Assembly (NCBI GenBank): GCA_001898785.1
Contig: MKVE01000031.1
Span: 32,862 to 87,469, forward strand
DNA length: 54,608 nt
Source of the DNA: Chryseobacterium sp. 36-9
GTDB taxonomy: Bacteria; Bacteroidota; Bacteroidia; Flavobacteriales; Weeksellaceae
Direction of reading: 5' to 3'
A model generated the notes under the pieces. That model had not been told where the DNA came from. It worked only from the letters and a program-made list of their open reading frames with translations, and did no database searches. A program made the translations under genes and the position numbers. This document shows, piece after piece, positions 17,440 through 26,631 of the stretch. How positions within the stretch are numbered: position 1 is the stretch's first letter; each line of letters begins with the position of its first letter.

Positions 17440-18239
17440 TGAACAAGTTTCAAAAGTTAATAAAGTCCATTCAATATATTATAAAGCAACCAAGTCTTGT
17501 TAATCTGATTCTTGATCAAAATGATGTCAGAAAACTGGAATTTCAAAAACAATATCCTCAATTATTAAGTTTGCCGGAAGTTTCTCTGGACGAAATTACT
17601 AATGGTAATTTTGAATCCAATGTTGATTTATTTATTCTTGACGGCGGTTCGCTTCCTACGGATTTAGCTTTATTAAAGACTCTTGCGAAAGGGAAAAGTT
17701 CATATTTCGAAATCGGGACCTGGCGAGGAGAAAGCATTTGGAACATCGCTAAAGAAATAGATGACTGCACAACCCTGAATCTTTCCAAAGCTGAAATGCT
17801 AGCAATGGGTTGGAACAAAAAATATGCGGAATTACATGGTGTTTTATCAAAGAAAAATTCAAAAATCCTGCATTTGGAAGGCAATACAAAAACCTTTGAT
17901 TTTGCCGGACTTGGTAAAAAATATGATCTGATCTTCATTGACGGAGATCATTCTTACGAGATGGTAAAGCATGATACGGAGCAGGTTTTCAAACATCTCG
18001 TTCACGATAATTCGGTTGTGGTCTGGCACGACTACGCTTACAACCCGGAGAAAATTCGTTACGAAGTTTTCAAAGCTATTTTGGACGGGACACCAAAAGA
18101 ATTTCATAAAAATCTTTACCATCCACAAAATACAATGTGTGCCGTTTTCACAAAAGAAAATTTTAATACGTCCACTTTTGAAAGCCCTAAAACTCCAGAA
18201 TTTTTGTTTGAAGTTAATCTGAAATCAAATCCTTTTTAA
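17439..18239 (+). CDS. Class I SAM-dependent methyltransferase, Methyltransf_24-like
   Basis: A 266-residue protein. A Rossmann methyltransferase core shows the SAM motif SSYFEIGTWRGESIWNIA (about 86-104), an acidic strand end and the LIFIDGDHSYEMVKHD motif (about 164-180) followed by VVVWHDYAY. The IDGDHSYE segment is characteristic of the Methyltransf_24 group, often found in glycan modification clusters. The N-terminal 60 residues are not recognised. It overlaps aspA by one base and ends just before the GT2 gene, so it most likely acts with those two genes on a surface glycan (inference). Confidence 0.8.
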   Translation: MNKFQKLIKSIQYIIKQPSLVNLILDQNDVRKLEFQKQYPQLLSLPEVSLDEITNGNFESNVDLFILDGGSLPTDLALLKTLAKGKSSYFEIGTWRGESIWNIAKEIDDCTTLNLSKAEMLAMGWNKKYAELHGVLSKKNSKILHLEGNTKTFDFAGLGKKYDLIFIDGDHSYEMVKHDTEQVFKHLVHDNSVVVWHDYAYNPEKIRYEVFKAILDGTPKEFHKNLYHPQNTMCAVFTKENFNTSTFESPKTPEFLFEVNLKSNPF

Positions 18240-19151
18240 ATGAAATTTCTTATCATCATTCCTGCCCACAACGAAGAGAAAAATATTTCTCAATGTTTAG
18301 AATCCATTAAAAATCAGAGTTTTAAAGATTTCGTTTGTGTTATTGTGAATGATGGTTCCATCGATAGAACTTCTGAAATCACTAATAATTTCAAAGTTCA
18401 AGATTCAAGATTCAAGGTTTTGGATTTAGAAAAATCTGAGCATTCTCCTGGTGCAAAAATTGTGAGAACTTTTAATAAAGGTTTAGAATCTCTTGATTGG
18501 AAAGGCTTTGATGTGATTTGTAAATATGATGCAGACATTGTTTTTCCTCGTAATTATTTAGAGAGAATCAACCAGGTTTTCGAAACCAATCCAAAAGCCG
18601 GAATTGTTTCCGGTTTGGTTTACATTAAGAAGCATAAGCAAAATCCTGAAATCAAAAATCTAAGAAATCCAAACGAAAATTGGTTGGATTTCAGCAACAA
18701 AAATCACGAGTGGATTTTCGAAGATTTATCTTCCAGAAACCATGTTCGCGGACCTGTAAAAGCTTACAGAAAAGAATGTTTTGAAGATATGAACGGTTTG
18801 CGAACAGTTCTCGGCTGGGATAATCTGGATATTTTATTAGCAAAAAAACACGGTTGGGACATTGTCACTATTAAAGACATTTGGGTAAAACATTTACGCC
18901 CGACAGCTTACAAATACAAATCGCAAAAAGCCGAAAAATTAGGTCAATATTTTTATAACATTGGTTTGAGTTTGCCTCTGGCTATGATTTCTTCTGCAAA
19001 ATCCAGTTTTAAAAATCATTCTGCAAAAGAATTCTTTATCACAATCAAATCTTTTCTGAAGCAAAAAGACCAACGAAATCTAAGCCAAGAAGAAATCCAA
19101 TTTATCCGAAATCTACGCTGGAAAGAATTTTTCAAAAATTTCGGTTTATGA
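18240..19151 (+). CDS. Glycosyltransferase family 2
   Basis: A 303-residue GT-A fold enzyme. It begins FLIIIPAHNEEKNISQCLES, has the nucleotide-binding NDGSIDRT, and the DxD-type metal site CKYDADI near residue 98. Downstream, RGPVKAYRKECFEDMNGL and GWDNLDILLAKK resemble the acceptor region of GT2 enzymes. The last 70 residues are basic. It uses an activated sugar to extend a glycan, probably at the inner membrane face. It abuts the methyltransferase stop and overlaps the next gene by 4 bases (ATGA). Confidence 0.88.
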   Translation: MKFLIIIPAHNEEKNISQCLESIKNQSFKDFVCVIVNDGSIDRTSEITNNFKVQDSRFKVLDLEKSEHSPGAKIVRTFNKGLESLDWKGFDVICKYDADIVFPRNYLERINQVFETNPKAGIVSGLVYIKKHKQNPEIKNLRNPNENWLDFSNKNHEWIFEDLSSRNHVRGPVKAYRKECFEDMNGLRTVLGWDNLDILLAKKHGWDIVTIKDIWVKHLRPTAYKYKSQKAEKLGQYFYNIGLSLPLAMISSAKSSFKNHSAKEFFITIKSFLKQKDQRNLSQEEIQFIRNLRWKEFFKNFGL

Positions 19152-20191
19152 AAAGAATCGCTTACATAGAACTCGATACGCACGCAGAATTAGCCGCTAA
19201 CTTCTATGAATTGACAAAAAATTCATCGGAACTTTCTGTTGATTTCTATTTCTCGGAAAAGATTTTTAAACTGTTGAACATTCACGGGAAAAATGTTTTC
19301 CTAACCGATTATTCCCAGCTTTTAGAGATTTTGGATAAGATAAAGTATGATTTAATTATTATTGGAACAGTTCATCGTCATTTCATTTTCTACAAAGCAA
19401 TTGTGCAGAAATTCAACACGGCAATACTTGTTCATAATCTGAATTTTACCAAAGCTTCAAAATGGGAATTATTCAAAAATATTTTCAAAAATGATTTTAA
19501 ATATCGTTTGAAATTATTTCTGAAAGAAGGACTCTTGGAAGCTCCAAAAGTCTATCAAAAATCAAAATATCTTTTGGGAATCGACGAATTGATTTCTCAG
19601 AAAAATAATCTGGAATTTTTGCCGGTTTATTTTAATCAATTCGATTCCGAAAAATCAGATAAGGAAACAATCAGGATTGTAGTTCCTGGTACTGTTTCGC
19701 AAAGCAGGAGAGACTATAATACGTTTCTTGACAAGCTGAAAAGCTTTGATAATACCGAAGTCCATTATGAAATTATTTTCCTGGGGAAAGCTTCCGGAAA
19801 AGAATTGGAAAAATTAAAGTCAATTATAGATAAACTCCCACAATTCATTAAAATACAGTTTTTTGAACATAAAATTCATCAGCAACAATTTGATGAATGG
19901 ATGAGAAAATCAGATGTTTTATATTGCCCAATTCAAAATGAAACTGAATTTTTATCTGTCAAAGAAATCTACGGAAAAACTAAAATCAGCGGCAATATTG
20001 GAGACGCCATCAGATATGCAAAACCAGCGATTTTTCCCACAAGCTATGAAAGCGATTTAGAATTTATCATCTCGGAAAAAGAAGATTTACAAACTCAGCT
20101 TTCCGAAGTAAAAAATCAAAGATTCGACTTTAAACTATACTCAAGGGAAATTATTTCAAGAGAATTAATTCAATTAATAAAAAAACTTTAA
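19148..20191 (+). CDS. Probable GT-B-type glycosyltransferase-like protein
   Basis: A 347-residue protein not firmly recognised. The first half is a Rossmann-like region (RIAYIELDTHAELAANFYEL, then YDLIIIGTVHRHF). The second half starts IRIVVPGTVSQSRRDYNTFLD, typical of the C-terminal domain of family 4-like glycosyltransferases, followed by YEIIFLGKASGKELEKL and YCPIQNETEF. Neighbours (methyltransferase, GT2) support a role in building the same glycan. There is no signal peptide or membrane helix. Its stop codon shares the sequence TTAA with the stop of the convergent FUSC gene. Confidence 0.65.
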   Translation: MKRIAYIELDTHAELAANFYELTKNSSELSVDFYFSEKIFKLLNIHGKNVFLTDYSQLLEILDKIKYDLIIIGTVHRHFIFYKAIVQKFNTAILVHNLNFTKASKWELFKNIFKNDFKYRLKLFLKEGLLEAPKVYQKSKYLLGIDELISQKNNLEFLPVYFNQFDSEKSDKETIRIVVPGTVSQSRRDYNTFLDKLKSFDNTEVHYEIIFLGKASGKELEKLKSIIDKLPQFIKIQFFEHKIHQQQFDEWMRKSDVLYCPIQNETEFLSVKEIYGKTKISGNIGDAIRYAKPAIFPTSYESDLEFIISEKEDLQTQLSEVKNQRFDFKLYSREIISRELIQLIKKL

Positions 20192-21336
20192 GACTTTTCT
20201 TTTTTAAAACTCTTTCTCAAAACAAATTTCGATTTTCTCAAACCTTTTATTGAATTAAACCTGATTCTCTCATTATACAAAAACCATCCGCCAATACAAC
20301 CAATAGCGCTACCAATTAAAATTTCCAACAATCTCATTTTTAAAAGGTAATCAGGATTAAGTGAAGTAGAGCTTCCGGTTTCAGCAAGCAGAATTCCCAT
20401 TGGAGTCAGAAACATTACTGCTAATGCATAATGCCTAGTAATCAGCATTTCCACAATGATCTGAAGACAGATAATTGCAATGCAAATCCACAATGTATCA
20501 TTAATGTAAGAAAATATAAACCACGCAATCACAAGGCCTATCAATGTACCAATAATCCTGTGAAGACCACGTTTCCAGATGTGATATTGGTTGACACCTT
20601 GTAAAACTGCCAAGCTGGAAACCGGAATCCAGTAAGGATAATCAAGTTTAAAAATCTGTCCAACCAGAACCGAAGCAAACATACAGATCCCGATAATTTG
20701 TGATTCTACAAGATTAACATACGGATTGATCTGGAGCGTAGTTACATTTTTACTAGGTTCTTTTTTGGATTTTAATAAAGTATAAATCAAGCAAATAAGA
20801 CAAGCATTCAAAGTCCCGATAGTGAAAACTCCGATTTTCTGCGGAATAGCTTCCGGATTGTGGGGAAGTCCGATAGCCATAGAAGCCATCATAATAAAGA
20901 AAAAACTTCCCGGAGGTTTGAGATTGAAATATCGGACAATATAATAAACTATTGCTGAAAAAATCCCAAAAGCTAAAGGTGCAATCCACATATTGAAACT
21001 AAAAACCAAACCGAAAATGTAAGAAATAATCATCCCGAAAGAACAGACAAACATCTTCATCATCATTTCAAAAATATCTTTTGTATTCGGGATGTAAAGA
21101 ATTACCAAGCCTGCCAGACTTGCTGTTAATGAAGCCTTTACATTTCCGGAATAATATCCGAATATCAAAGGAATCCCAACAGAAAGTCCCGCAAGAAAAG
21201 GAATGTGCCAGCTTCTGGGTGATGGTTTCAGTTCAAAAAATGATCCGATTTCTTTTTTTATATTGATTTTCAATGGATTGATTTTACTTTTAGAATTAGA
21301 AACAGCGATTTGAAAAACTATTTTTTGCCAGTGCAA
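20188..21336 (-). CDS. FUSC-family membrane protein
   Basis: A membrane protein of up to 382 residues with two groups of about five to six hydrophobic helices joined by a cytoplasmic linker. The C-terminal half carries the FUSC-like pattern (YWIPVSSLAVLQGVN, then KRGLHRIIGTLIGLVIAWF), as in fusaric-acid-resistance and YccS-type proteins. A transport or efflux role is presumed. The start is uncertain: 21336 is a TTG, and a second TTG at 21273 would give 361 residues beginning near KINIKKEIGSFFELKP, closer to what is usual. There is no ATG before the membrane region. The 3' end overlaps the convergent gene by 4 bases. Confidence 0.75.
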   Translation of the reverse strand: MHWQKIVFQIAVSNSKSKINPLKINIKKEIGSFFELKPSPRSWHIPFLAGLSVGIPLIFGYYSGNVKASLTASLAGLVILYIPNTKDIFEMMMKMFVCSFGMIISYIFGLVFSFNMWIAPLAFGIFSAIVYYIVRYFNLKPPGSFFFIMMASMAIGLPHNPEAIPQKIGVFTIGTLNACLICLIYTLLKSKKEPSKNVTTLQINPYVNLVESQIIGICMFASVLVGQIFKLDYPYWIPVSSLAVLQGVNQYHIWKRGLHRIIGTLIGLVIAWFIFSYINDTLWICIAIICLQIIVEMLITRHYALAVMFLTPMGILLAETGSSTSLNPDYLLKMRLLEILIGSAIGCIGGWFLYNERIRFNSIKGLRKSKFVLRKSFKKEKS

Positions 21337-21397
21337 AATTACCCATTAATCGCGTAAATTCAAATTCTAATGAAATGAGAAATTGCATAAAAATCGC

Positions 21398-21405
21398 TAT
21401 TTTTG
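21398..21405 (+). promoter_or_regulatory. Candidate -7 element for the helicase gene
   Basis: TATTTTTG matches TAnnTTTG, 24 bases before the ATG. No TTG lies at the expected -33 distance; the nearest is 12 bases upstream. Confidence 0.35.
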
Positions 21406-21429
21406 TTATCTTAAAATTTTGAGACTATA

Positions 21430-23757
21430 ATGGATTATCTGAAAGGATTAAATGAAGCACAGTTTGAGGCAGTTACTACGTTACAAGGACCGTTGATGGT
21501 TTTGGCGGGCGCAGGTTCCGGCAAAACCAGAGTTCTGACGATGAGGATCGCGCATCTGATTACCAATGGTGTTGACCCTTTCAATATTCTGGCTTTGACG
21601 TTCACCAACAAAGCGGCCAAAGAGATGAAAGAACGTATCGCAAAAGTCGTTGGCGTCAGCGATGCGCGGTCACTCTGGATGGGTACATTTCACTCGGTTT
21701 TTGCACGTATTCTCAGAAGCGAGGCGCATTATCTCGGTTATCCTTCCAATTTTACGATTTATGATGCACAGGACGCTCTCAATGTTTTGAAGAAGGTGAT
21801 AAAGGATATGAACGTTGATGCGGAAATTTATAAGCCAAAGAAAGTTTTGGCGAGAATTTCTCAATACAAAAATAATCTGATTACAGTTAACGCCTATTTC
21901 AACAACCCGGAATTGATGGAAGCTGATGAAAGAGCGAATATGAGATTGATTGGTGAAATTTACAGAAAATATGTCGAAGCCTGTTTCAAAAACGGCGCAA
22001 TGGATTTCGATGATTTATTATTGAAAACCAATGAACTATTAACAAGATTCCCCGAAGTTTTAGCTAAATATCAAGACAGATTCCGATACATTCTGGTAGA
22101 TGAGTATCAGGATACAAACCATTCTCAATATTTGATTGTCAAAGCTTTAGCTTCTAAATTCGAGAATATCTGTGTCGTTGGAGAAGATGCACAGTCGATC
22201 TATTCATTTCGTGGTGCGAATATCTATAATATCCTGAATTTCAAGAAAGATTACCCCGATGCGGTAACCGTTTCTCTGGAACAGAATTACCGTTCTACCC
22301 AAAATATCGTAGATGCAGCCAATGTTGTGATTTCTAAAAATTTACAACAATTCAAGAAAAATGTTTTCAGCGAAAATGAAGTCGGGGAGAAAATAAAAGT
22401 CTACCGAAGTCTTTCCGATGCTGACGAAGCGAATTTTGTCTCAGCCAATATTTTTGAGTTGCATAACACACAACAGAGAAAATTCTCAGACTTTGCGATT
22501 CTTTACAGAACCAACTCGCAGACCAGAGCTTTTGAAGATGCGCTCAGAAAGAAGAATATTCCTTACAGAGTTTATGGCGGATTGTCTTTCTACCAAAGAA
22601 AAGAAGTCAAGGATCTATTGGCTTACCTCAGGATTTTGGTTAATGAAAATGATTCCGAAGCCTTGTCAAGAATCATCAATTATCCGGCAAGAGGTATTGG
22701 AGAAACAACGCAAAATAAACTGATTGTTTTTGCAGATTCCCGCAATGTTCCGATAACTCAGGTTTTGGATAATCTTGGATTTTATGCACCACAATTGGGT
22801 TTAAATAATGGAATTATCACCAAACTCGGCGATTTTTGGGCGATGATAAAAGCGTTTCAGGTGATGTTGAAAACAGAAAATGTGTACGACGTTGCAATGG
22901 AAGTGGCGAAACGAAGCGGTTTGATTAAATTTTTAAAAGAAGATCAAACGCCGGAAGGTATTTCCAGAGTTGAAAATATCCAGGAATTATTGAACTCAAT
23001 GCAGGGTTTTATCGAGGAACAAAGACAGATTGAAGATGGCGACCCAAGCTTGTCCAATTTCCTGGAAAATATTGCATTATCATCCGATACTCAGAACGAT
23101 AAAGATGAGGGCGAAAAAGTGTCGCTGATGACCATTCACTTATCGAAAGGTCTGGAGTTTCCTGTAGTTTATCTTGTTGGACTCGAGGAAAATTTGTTTC
23201 CAAGTTTTATGAGCTCATCCACGAGAGAAGAACTCGAAGAGGAAAGACGTTTGTTCTATGTCGCATTGACAAGAGCGGAAAAGCAGGCTTATTTCACTTA
23301 TGCTGTTTCCCGTTTCCAATGGGGAAAAATTACAGATTCGGAACCGTCAAGATTTTTGAGCGAAGTGGATTCGAAATATATAGAATTCATCAACCCAATG
23401 TTGGAAGCAAGATTTGTGAACAATTCCGGAATCAATTCTAATATTTTTGATGAAAGGCCGTCTGAACCTAGATTTTTCAAAAAGAAAGAGGAGAAAAAAA
23501 CGCTGGAGAGAAATATCAATAATCCACCACCAAAAAAGACTTTAAAACCTGTCGCCACGGCTAAGATTATCAATCCAAGCGGCTCATCTTCAGAAAATAT
23601 AGAAGTAGGTGACAAAGTTCGCCACGACCGTTTTGGTATTGGAGAAGTGACTTTTCTGGACGGAACCGATCCTCAGAATATCAAAGCTAAAGTTATTTTC
23701 AGTAACGAAGGCGAGAAAAACCTTATTCTGAAATTTGCTAAATTAACCAAGATTTAA
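21430..23757 (+). CDS. uvrD: UvrD/PcrA-type 3'-5' DNA helicase
   Basis: A 775-residue superfamily 1A helicase. All motifs are present: I (LAGAGSGKTRVLT), Ia (ALTFTNKAAKEMKER), II (LVDEYQDTNH), III (VGEDAQSIYSFRGAN), IV (QNYRSTQNI), V (VSLMTIHLSKGLEFPVVYLVG) and VI (EERRLFYVALTRAEK). The C-terminus has a basic linker and the Tudor-like segment GDKVRHDRFGIGEV that in PcrA/UvrD binds RNA polymerase. It unwinds DNA in excision repair and removes recombination or transcription obstacles. It is monocistronic or first of a run that includes the LolD-like and radC genes. Confidence 0.95.
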   Translation: MDYLKGLNEAQFEAVTTLQGPLMVLAGAGSGKTRVLTMRIAHLITNGVDPFNILALTFTNKAAKEMKERIAKVVGVSDARSLWMGTFHSVFARILRSEAHYLGYPSNFTIYDAQDALNVLKKVIKDMNVDAEIYKPKKVLARISQYKNNLITVNAYFNNPELMEADERANMRLIGEIYRKYVEACFKNGAMDFDDLLLKTNELLTRFPEVLAKYQDRFRYILVDEYQDTNHSQYLIVKALASKFENICVVGEDAQSIYSFRGANIYNILNFKKDYPDAVTVSLEQNYRSTQNIVDAANVVISKNLQQFKKNVFSENEVGEKIKVYRSLSDADEANFVSANIFELHNTQQRKFSDFAILYRTNSQTRAFEDALRKKNIPYRVYGGLSFYQRKEVKDLLAYLRILVNENDSEALSRIINYPARGIGETTQNKLIVFADSRNVPITQVLDNLGFYAPQLGLNNGIITKLGDFWAMIKAFQVMLKTENVYDVAMEVAKRSGLIKFLKEDQTPEGISRVENIQELLNSMQGFIEEQRQIEDGDPSLSNFLENIALSSDTQNDKDEGEKVSLMTIHLSKGLEFPVVYLVGLEENLFPSFMSSSTREELEEERRLFYVALTRAEKQAYFTYAVSRFQWGKITDSEPSRFLSEVDSKYIEFINPMLEARFVNNSGINSNIFDERPSEPRFFKKKEEKKTLERNINNPPPKKTLKPVATAKIINPSGSSSENIEVGDKVRHDRFGIGEVTFLDGTDPQNIKAKVIFSNEGEKNLILKFAKLTKI

Positions 23758-23849
23758 ATGATATAATCTGATAGTATGGTGATTCGATAATCTGACAATG
23801 TTTTTTAATTATCGAATTAACAAATGATCACATCAACCTATTGAAAATA

Positions 23850-24524
23850 ATGATTCGAGCAAAAAATATACATAAATTCTACGGAACGCTGGAGGTTCTG
23901 AAAGGTGTCGATATCCATATCAAACCAAGCGAAGTTGTCTCTATTGTCGGAGAATCCGGAGCCGGAAAATCAACATTGCTTCAAATTCTGGGAACGTTGG
24001 ACAAACCTTCTGACATTGGTAATTACGGAACAGAAATCTCATTAGACGAGAATTCCTTTCTAAATATGAAGGATAGGGAATTGTCAAAATTTCGTAATAA
24101 AAATATTGGATTTGTTTTTCAGAACCATCAACTTTTACCAGAATTCACAGCACTTGAAAATGTTTTGTTGCCGACAAAAATCGGAGGAATTGCGGAAAGA
24201 GAAGTGATCGAAAAAGCACATTCACTTTTCGAAGACCTTAATATTGCGCACAGGCTGCATCACAAACCTTCTGAACTTTCCGGCGGTGAATCTCAAAGAG
24301 TCGCCGTTGCAAGAGCCTTGATTAATTCTCCAAAAATCATTTATGCCGACGAACCAACCGGAAATCTGGATTCCAAAAATGCTGATGCGCTTCATCAATT
24401 ATTTTTTGATTTGAGAGACAAATATCAGCAGACTTTTGTGATTGTCACACACAATCCGGTTTTAGCTGAAAGCACCGACAGAAAGTTGGTAATGAAAGAC
24501 GGACAGATCATTAATAATTTATAA
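23850..24524 (+). CDS. ABC transporter ATPase, LolD-like
   Basis: A 224-residue ATPase. It has Walker [10 protein letters not shown], a Q loop ([18 protein letters not shown]), signature [15 protein letters not shown], Walker [10 protein letters not shown] and an H loop (VTHN). The pattern matches the MacB/LolD class, which works with a four-helix permease such as LolCE in lipoprotein release. No permease gene is next to it, so the partner must be elsewhere. The frame starts at a TTG at 23841, but the ATG at 23850 ([12 protein letters not shown]) is the better start. A weak hairpin with a 16-base loop (23783-23816) lies upstream. Confidence 0.87.
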   Translation: MIRAKNIHKFYGTLEVLKGVDIHIKPSEVVSIVGESGAGKSTLLQILGTLDKPSDIGNYGTEISLDENSFLNMKDRELSKFRNKNIGFVFQNHQLLPEFTALENVLLPTKIGGIAEREVIEKAHSLFEDLNIAHRLHHKPSELSGGESQRVAVARALINSPKIIYADEPTGNLDSKNADALHQLFFDLRDKYQQTFVIVTHNPVLAESTDRKLVMKDGQIINNL

Positions 24525-24537
24525 TTAATAACTCAAA

Positions 24538-25215
24538 TTGAGCATCAAATCCCTTGCGGAAGACGACCGCCCAAGAGAAAAATTCCTTTTGAAAGGCAAA
24601 GCTTCAGTTTCGGATTCGGAACTGCTGGCAATTATCATGGGAAGCGGGAATCGTGAAGAATCTGCTGTGGAATTAGCAAGAAGAATTTTGAAATCGGTGG
24701 AAAATAATTGGCACAGATTAAGTCAGTTATCAATCAAAGATTTGATGAAATTCAAAGGCGTTGGAGAGGCAAAAGCCATTTCTATTGCAACAGCCCTGGA
24801 AATCGGGAACAGAAAATCCCAGCAGGAAGTTCTTGAAAGACAACAAATCAGTAGTAGTAAAGACATCTTCGAGATTTTACAGCCACATCTTTCAGATCTA
24901 CCAACAGAAGAATTCTGGGCAGTCTTTCTTAATCATCAAAATAAAATTCTATATAAAACCTGCCTTTTTCGAGGTGGAATTGCAAGTTCCGTAGCGGATG
25001 TCAGAGTAATTTTCAAAACAGCTTTGGAACACTTTTCCACCAGAATTGTTATAGCTCACAATCACCCGGCAGGAAGTCTGAAGCCCAGTCAGCAAGATAT
25101 TGCAATCACCAATAAAATAAAGGATGCCGGAAAATTATTGGAAATAGAGCTTCTTGACCACATCATTATTGCTCAAAATAAATTTTATAGCTTCAAAGAA
25201 GAAGGGATTTTATGA
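24538..25215 (+). CDS. radC: RadC-family JAB-domain protein
   Basis: A 225-residue RadC protein. An N-terminal helix-hairpin-helix region (FKGVGEAKAISIATALEIG) is followed by the RadC JAB/MPN domain with the metal motif HNHPAGSLKPSQQD and the upstream Glu in EEFWAVFLN. The start is a TTG at 24538 (MSIKSLAEDDRPREK), which gives exactly the usual RadC N-terminus, and no ATG is available nearby. The biochemical role of RadC is unsettled; early DNA-repair claims are not well supported. It overlaps the next gene by 4 bases. Confidence 0.93.
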   Translation: MSIKSLAEDDRPREKFLLKGKASVSDSELLAIIMGSGNREESAVELARRILKSVENNWHRLSQLSIKDLMKFKGVGEAKAISIATALEIGNRKSQQEVLERQQISSSKDIFEILQPHLSDLPTEEFWAVFLNHQNKILYKTCLFRGGIASSVADVRVIFKTALEHFSTRIVIAHNHPAGSLKPSQQDIAITNKIKDAGKLLEIELLDHIIIAQNKFYSFKEEGIL

Positions 25216-26093
25216 TTAAACGACTATCTTATCAAGAAATTGATTTTGAAAAATATAATCAATGCGTAGAAAATTCTTTCCAGAAAAATTTCTATTGCAA
25301 TAAAGAAACGCTTGATTTTTTATGTAAAAATTGGGAACTCCTGGTTTATAATGATTATGAAGCTGTGATGCCGATTCCTTTTGTTGAAAAGGCTTTTTTC
25401 AAAATCGTAATAATGCCTCTGTTTTGCCAGCAATTAGGAATCTTTGGAAATTCTAACAGGGAAATCAATCAAATTTTTCTTGAGTATTTTAAAAAGCATT
25501 ATAATATTCTGAATTACGCTTTTAATTTTAATAATGAATTCAAAACCGAATTATTAACGAAAAAAAATTTTGTTATACCTGTTCAGGAATACGCTTTTCT
25601 CAGAAGAAAAAAGTATTTCAAAGGAAGAAAGTCAACTGTTAAAACTGCGCAATACTTAGAATTTAAAGAGGTTTTCACCCACGAGCATATTTTGGATTTT
25701 ATTAAAAATAATTTCAAAGGCTTAGAAAAACAAAGTGATCAGGATTTTTTCTTGGAATATCTTTTCTTTCTTGAAAAATCAAATAAACTAAAAATGTTCG
25801 GAAGTTATTTTGAAAATCACTTGACAAATATCACAATACTAACAGATGATTCGGATTCGTACTCGCTTTTAGGATTGATAAATAATGAGGAGCTCAAAAA
25901 TCATAATGGCGCTTCTTTTTTGATTGACAGGATTTTACAACAGAATATAGAATCAAAAGCTTTTAATTTTATGGGCGGAAGCATCCGTGGAATTGAGGTC
26001 TTTTTCAAGAGTTTTGGTTCAGATTTGCAGGAATATCAAGTGATTCAGAATTCTAAAAAAGATATCATCCTTAATTGTCTAAAAATTTCTTAA
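25212..26093 (+). CDS. GNAT/FemX-like acyltransferase, putative
   Basis: A 293-residue protein without signal peptide. The pattern resembles GNAT-fold acyltransferases of the Acetyltransf_6/FemX type: a first half with YEAVMPIPFVEK and a C-terminal segment AFNFMGGSIRGIEVFFKSFG, similar to the signature in which a Gly-Ser-Ile loop precedes a helix ending in FG. This group includes peptidoglycan bridge and cyanophycin-like enzymes, but no substrate can be named. It overlaps radC by 4 bases (ATGA) and so is probably cotranscribed. Composition is AT-rich and Lys/Asn/Phe-rich compared with radC. Confidence 0.55.
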   Translation: MIKRLSYQEIDFEKYNQCVENSFQKNFYCNKETLDFLCKNWELLVYNDYEAVMPIPFVEKAFFKIVIMPLFCQQLGIFGNSNREINQIFLEYFKKHYNILNYAFNFNNEFKTELLTKKNFVIPVQEYAFLRRKKYFKGRKSTVKTAQYLEFKEVFTHEHILDFIKNNFKGLEKQSDQDFFLEYLFFLEKSNKLKMFGSYFENHLTNITILTDDSDSYSLLGLINNEELKNHNGASFLIDRILQQNIESKAFNFMGGSIRGIEVFFKSFGSDLQEYQVIQNSKKDIILNCLKIS

Positions 26094-26114
26094 TTTTGCA
26101 ATCCGATTTCAAAT

Positions 26115-26624
26115 ATGTTTGACTCAGATTATTTACCTTATGCTGTTGCAGTTATCATCGCATTACCTTTTCTGGTTTTTGCGAAACAATTCGTGAACAG
26201 TTTTGTCAGGCTTAAAAAACAGGAAATAAATTTCCTGGCAAGCAAGTCTAATAATGAAATCAAACTTCAGGCTTTGGAAAGAATGACATTGTTTTTGGAA
26301 CGTCTGAAACCTTCCAATCTTGTGATGAAATTTGATAGAGATCTTCAGCCGCACGAGTTTGTTTTCCTTACAGAAAAAAATATCAGCGAAGAGTTCGAAT
26401 ATAATTCTTCGCAACAATTATACATTTCGAAATCTTCCTGGCAGGATATTCTTACAAGCAAGAGCAACGTCATCCAGCTTCTGAGAAAAACCTACGAAGA
26501 ACTGAACGAAAACTCAAAACTGGAAGATTTCAAAACTGTTTTTCTGATGAGTTACGTCAATTCCGAAGATTATATCTCGGACACTATAGAAAATCTTAGA
26601 AAAGAACTTAACAAAATAATATAA
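26115..26624 (+). CDS. Conserved membrane-anchored protein of unknown function
   Basis: A 169-residue protein. An N-terminal membrane helix (YAVAVIIALPFLVFA, about 8-23) is followed by a cytoplasmic domain with KSNNEIKLQALERMTLFLERLKPSNLV. The family is common in flavobacteria and unnamed as far as I recognise. It lies 7 bases before ppa, probably in one transcript. TAATTTTG (26091-26098), a match to the -7 element, overlaps the stop codon of the preceding gene and may start a transcript here. Confidence 0.7.
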   Translation: MFDSDYLPYAVAVIIALPFLVFAKQFVNSFVRLKKQEINFLASKSNNEIKLQALERMTLFLERLKPSNLVMKFDRDLQPHEFVFLTEKNISEEFEYNSSQQLYISKSSWQDILTSKSNVIQLLRKTYEELNENSKLEDFKTVFLMSYVNSEDYISDTIENLRKELNKII

Positions 26625-26631
26625 AATAAAC

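Noticed and set aside
23783-23816. Hairpin TTCGATAAT / ATTATCGAA after the helicase gene as a terminator
   Set aside because: The loop is 16 bases and no T tract follows the stem; it may be chance in A/T-rich DNA.
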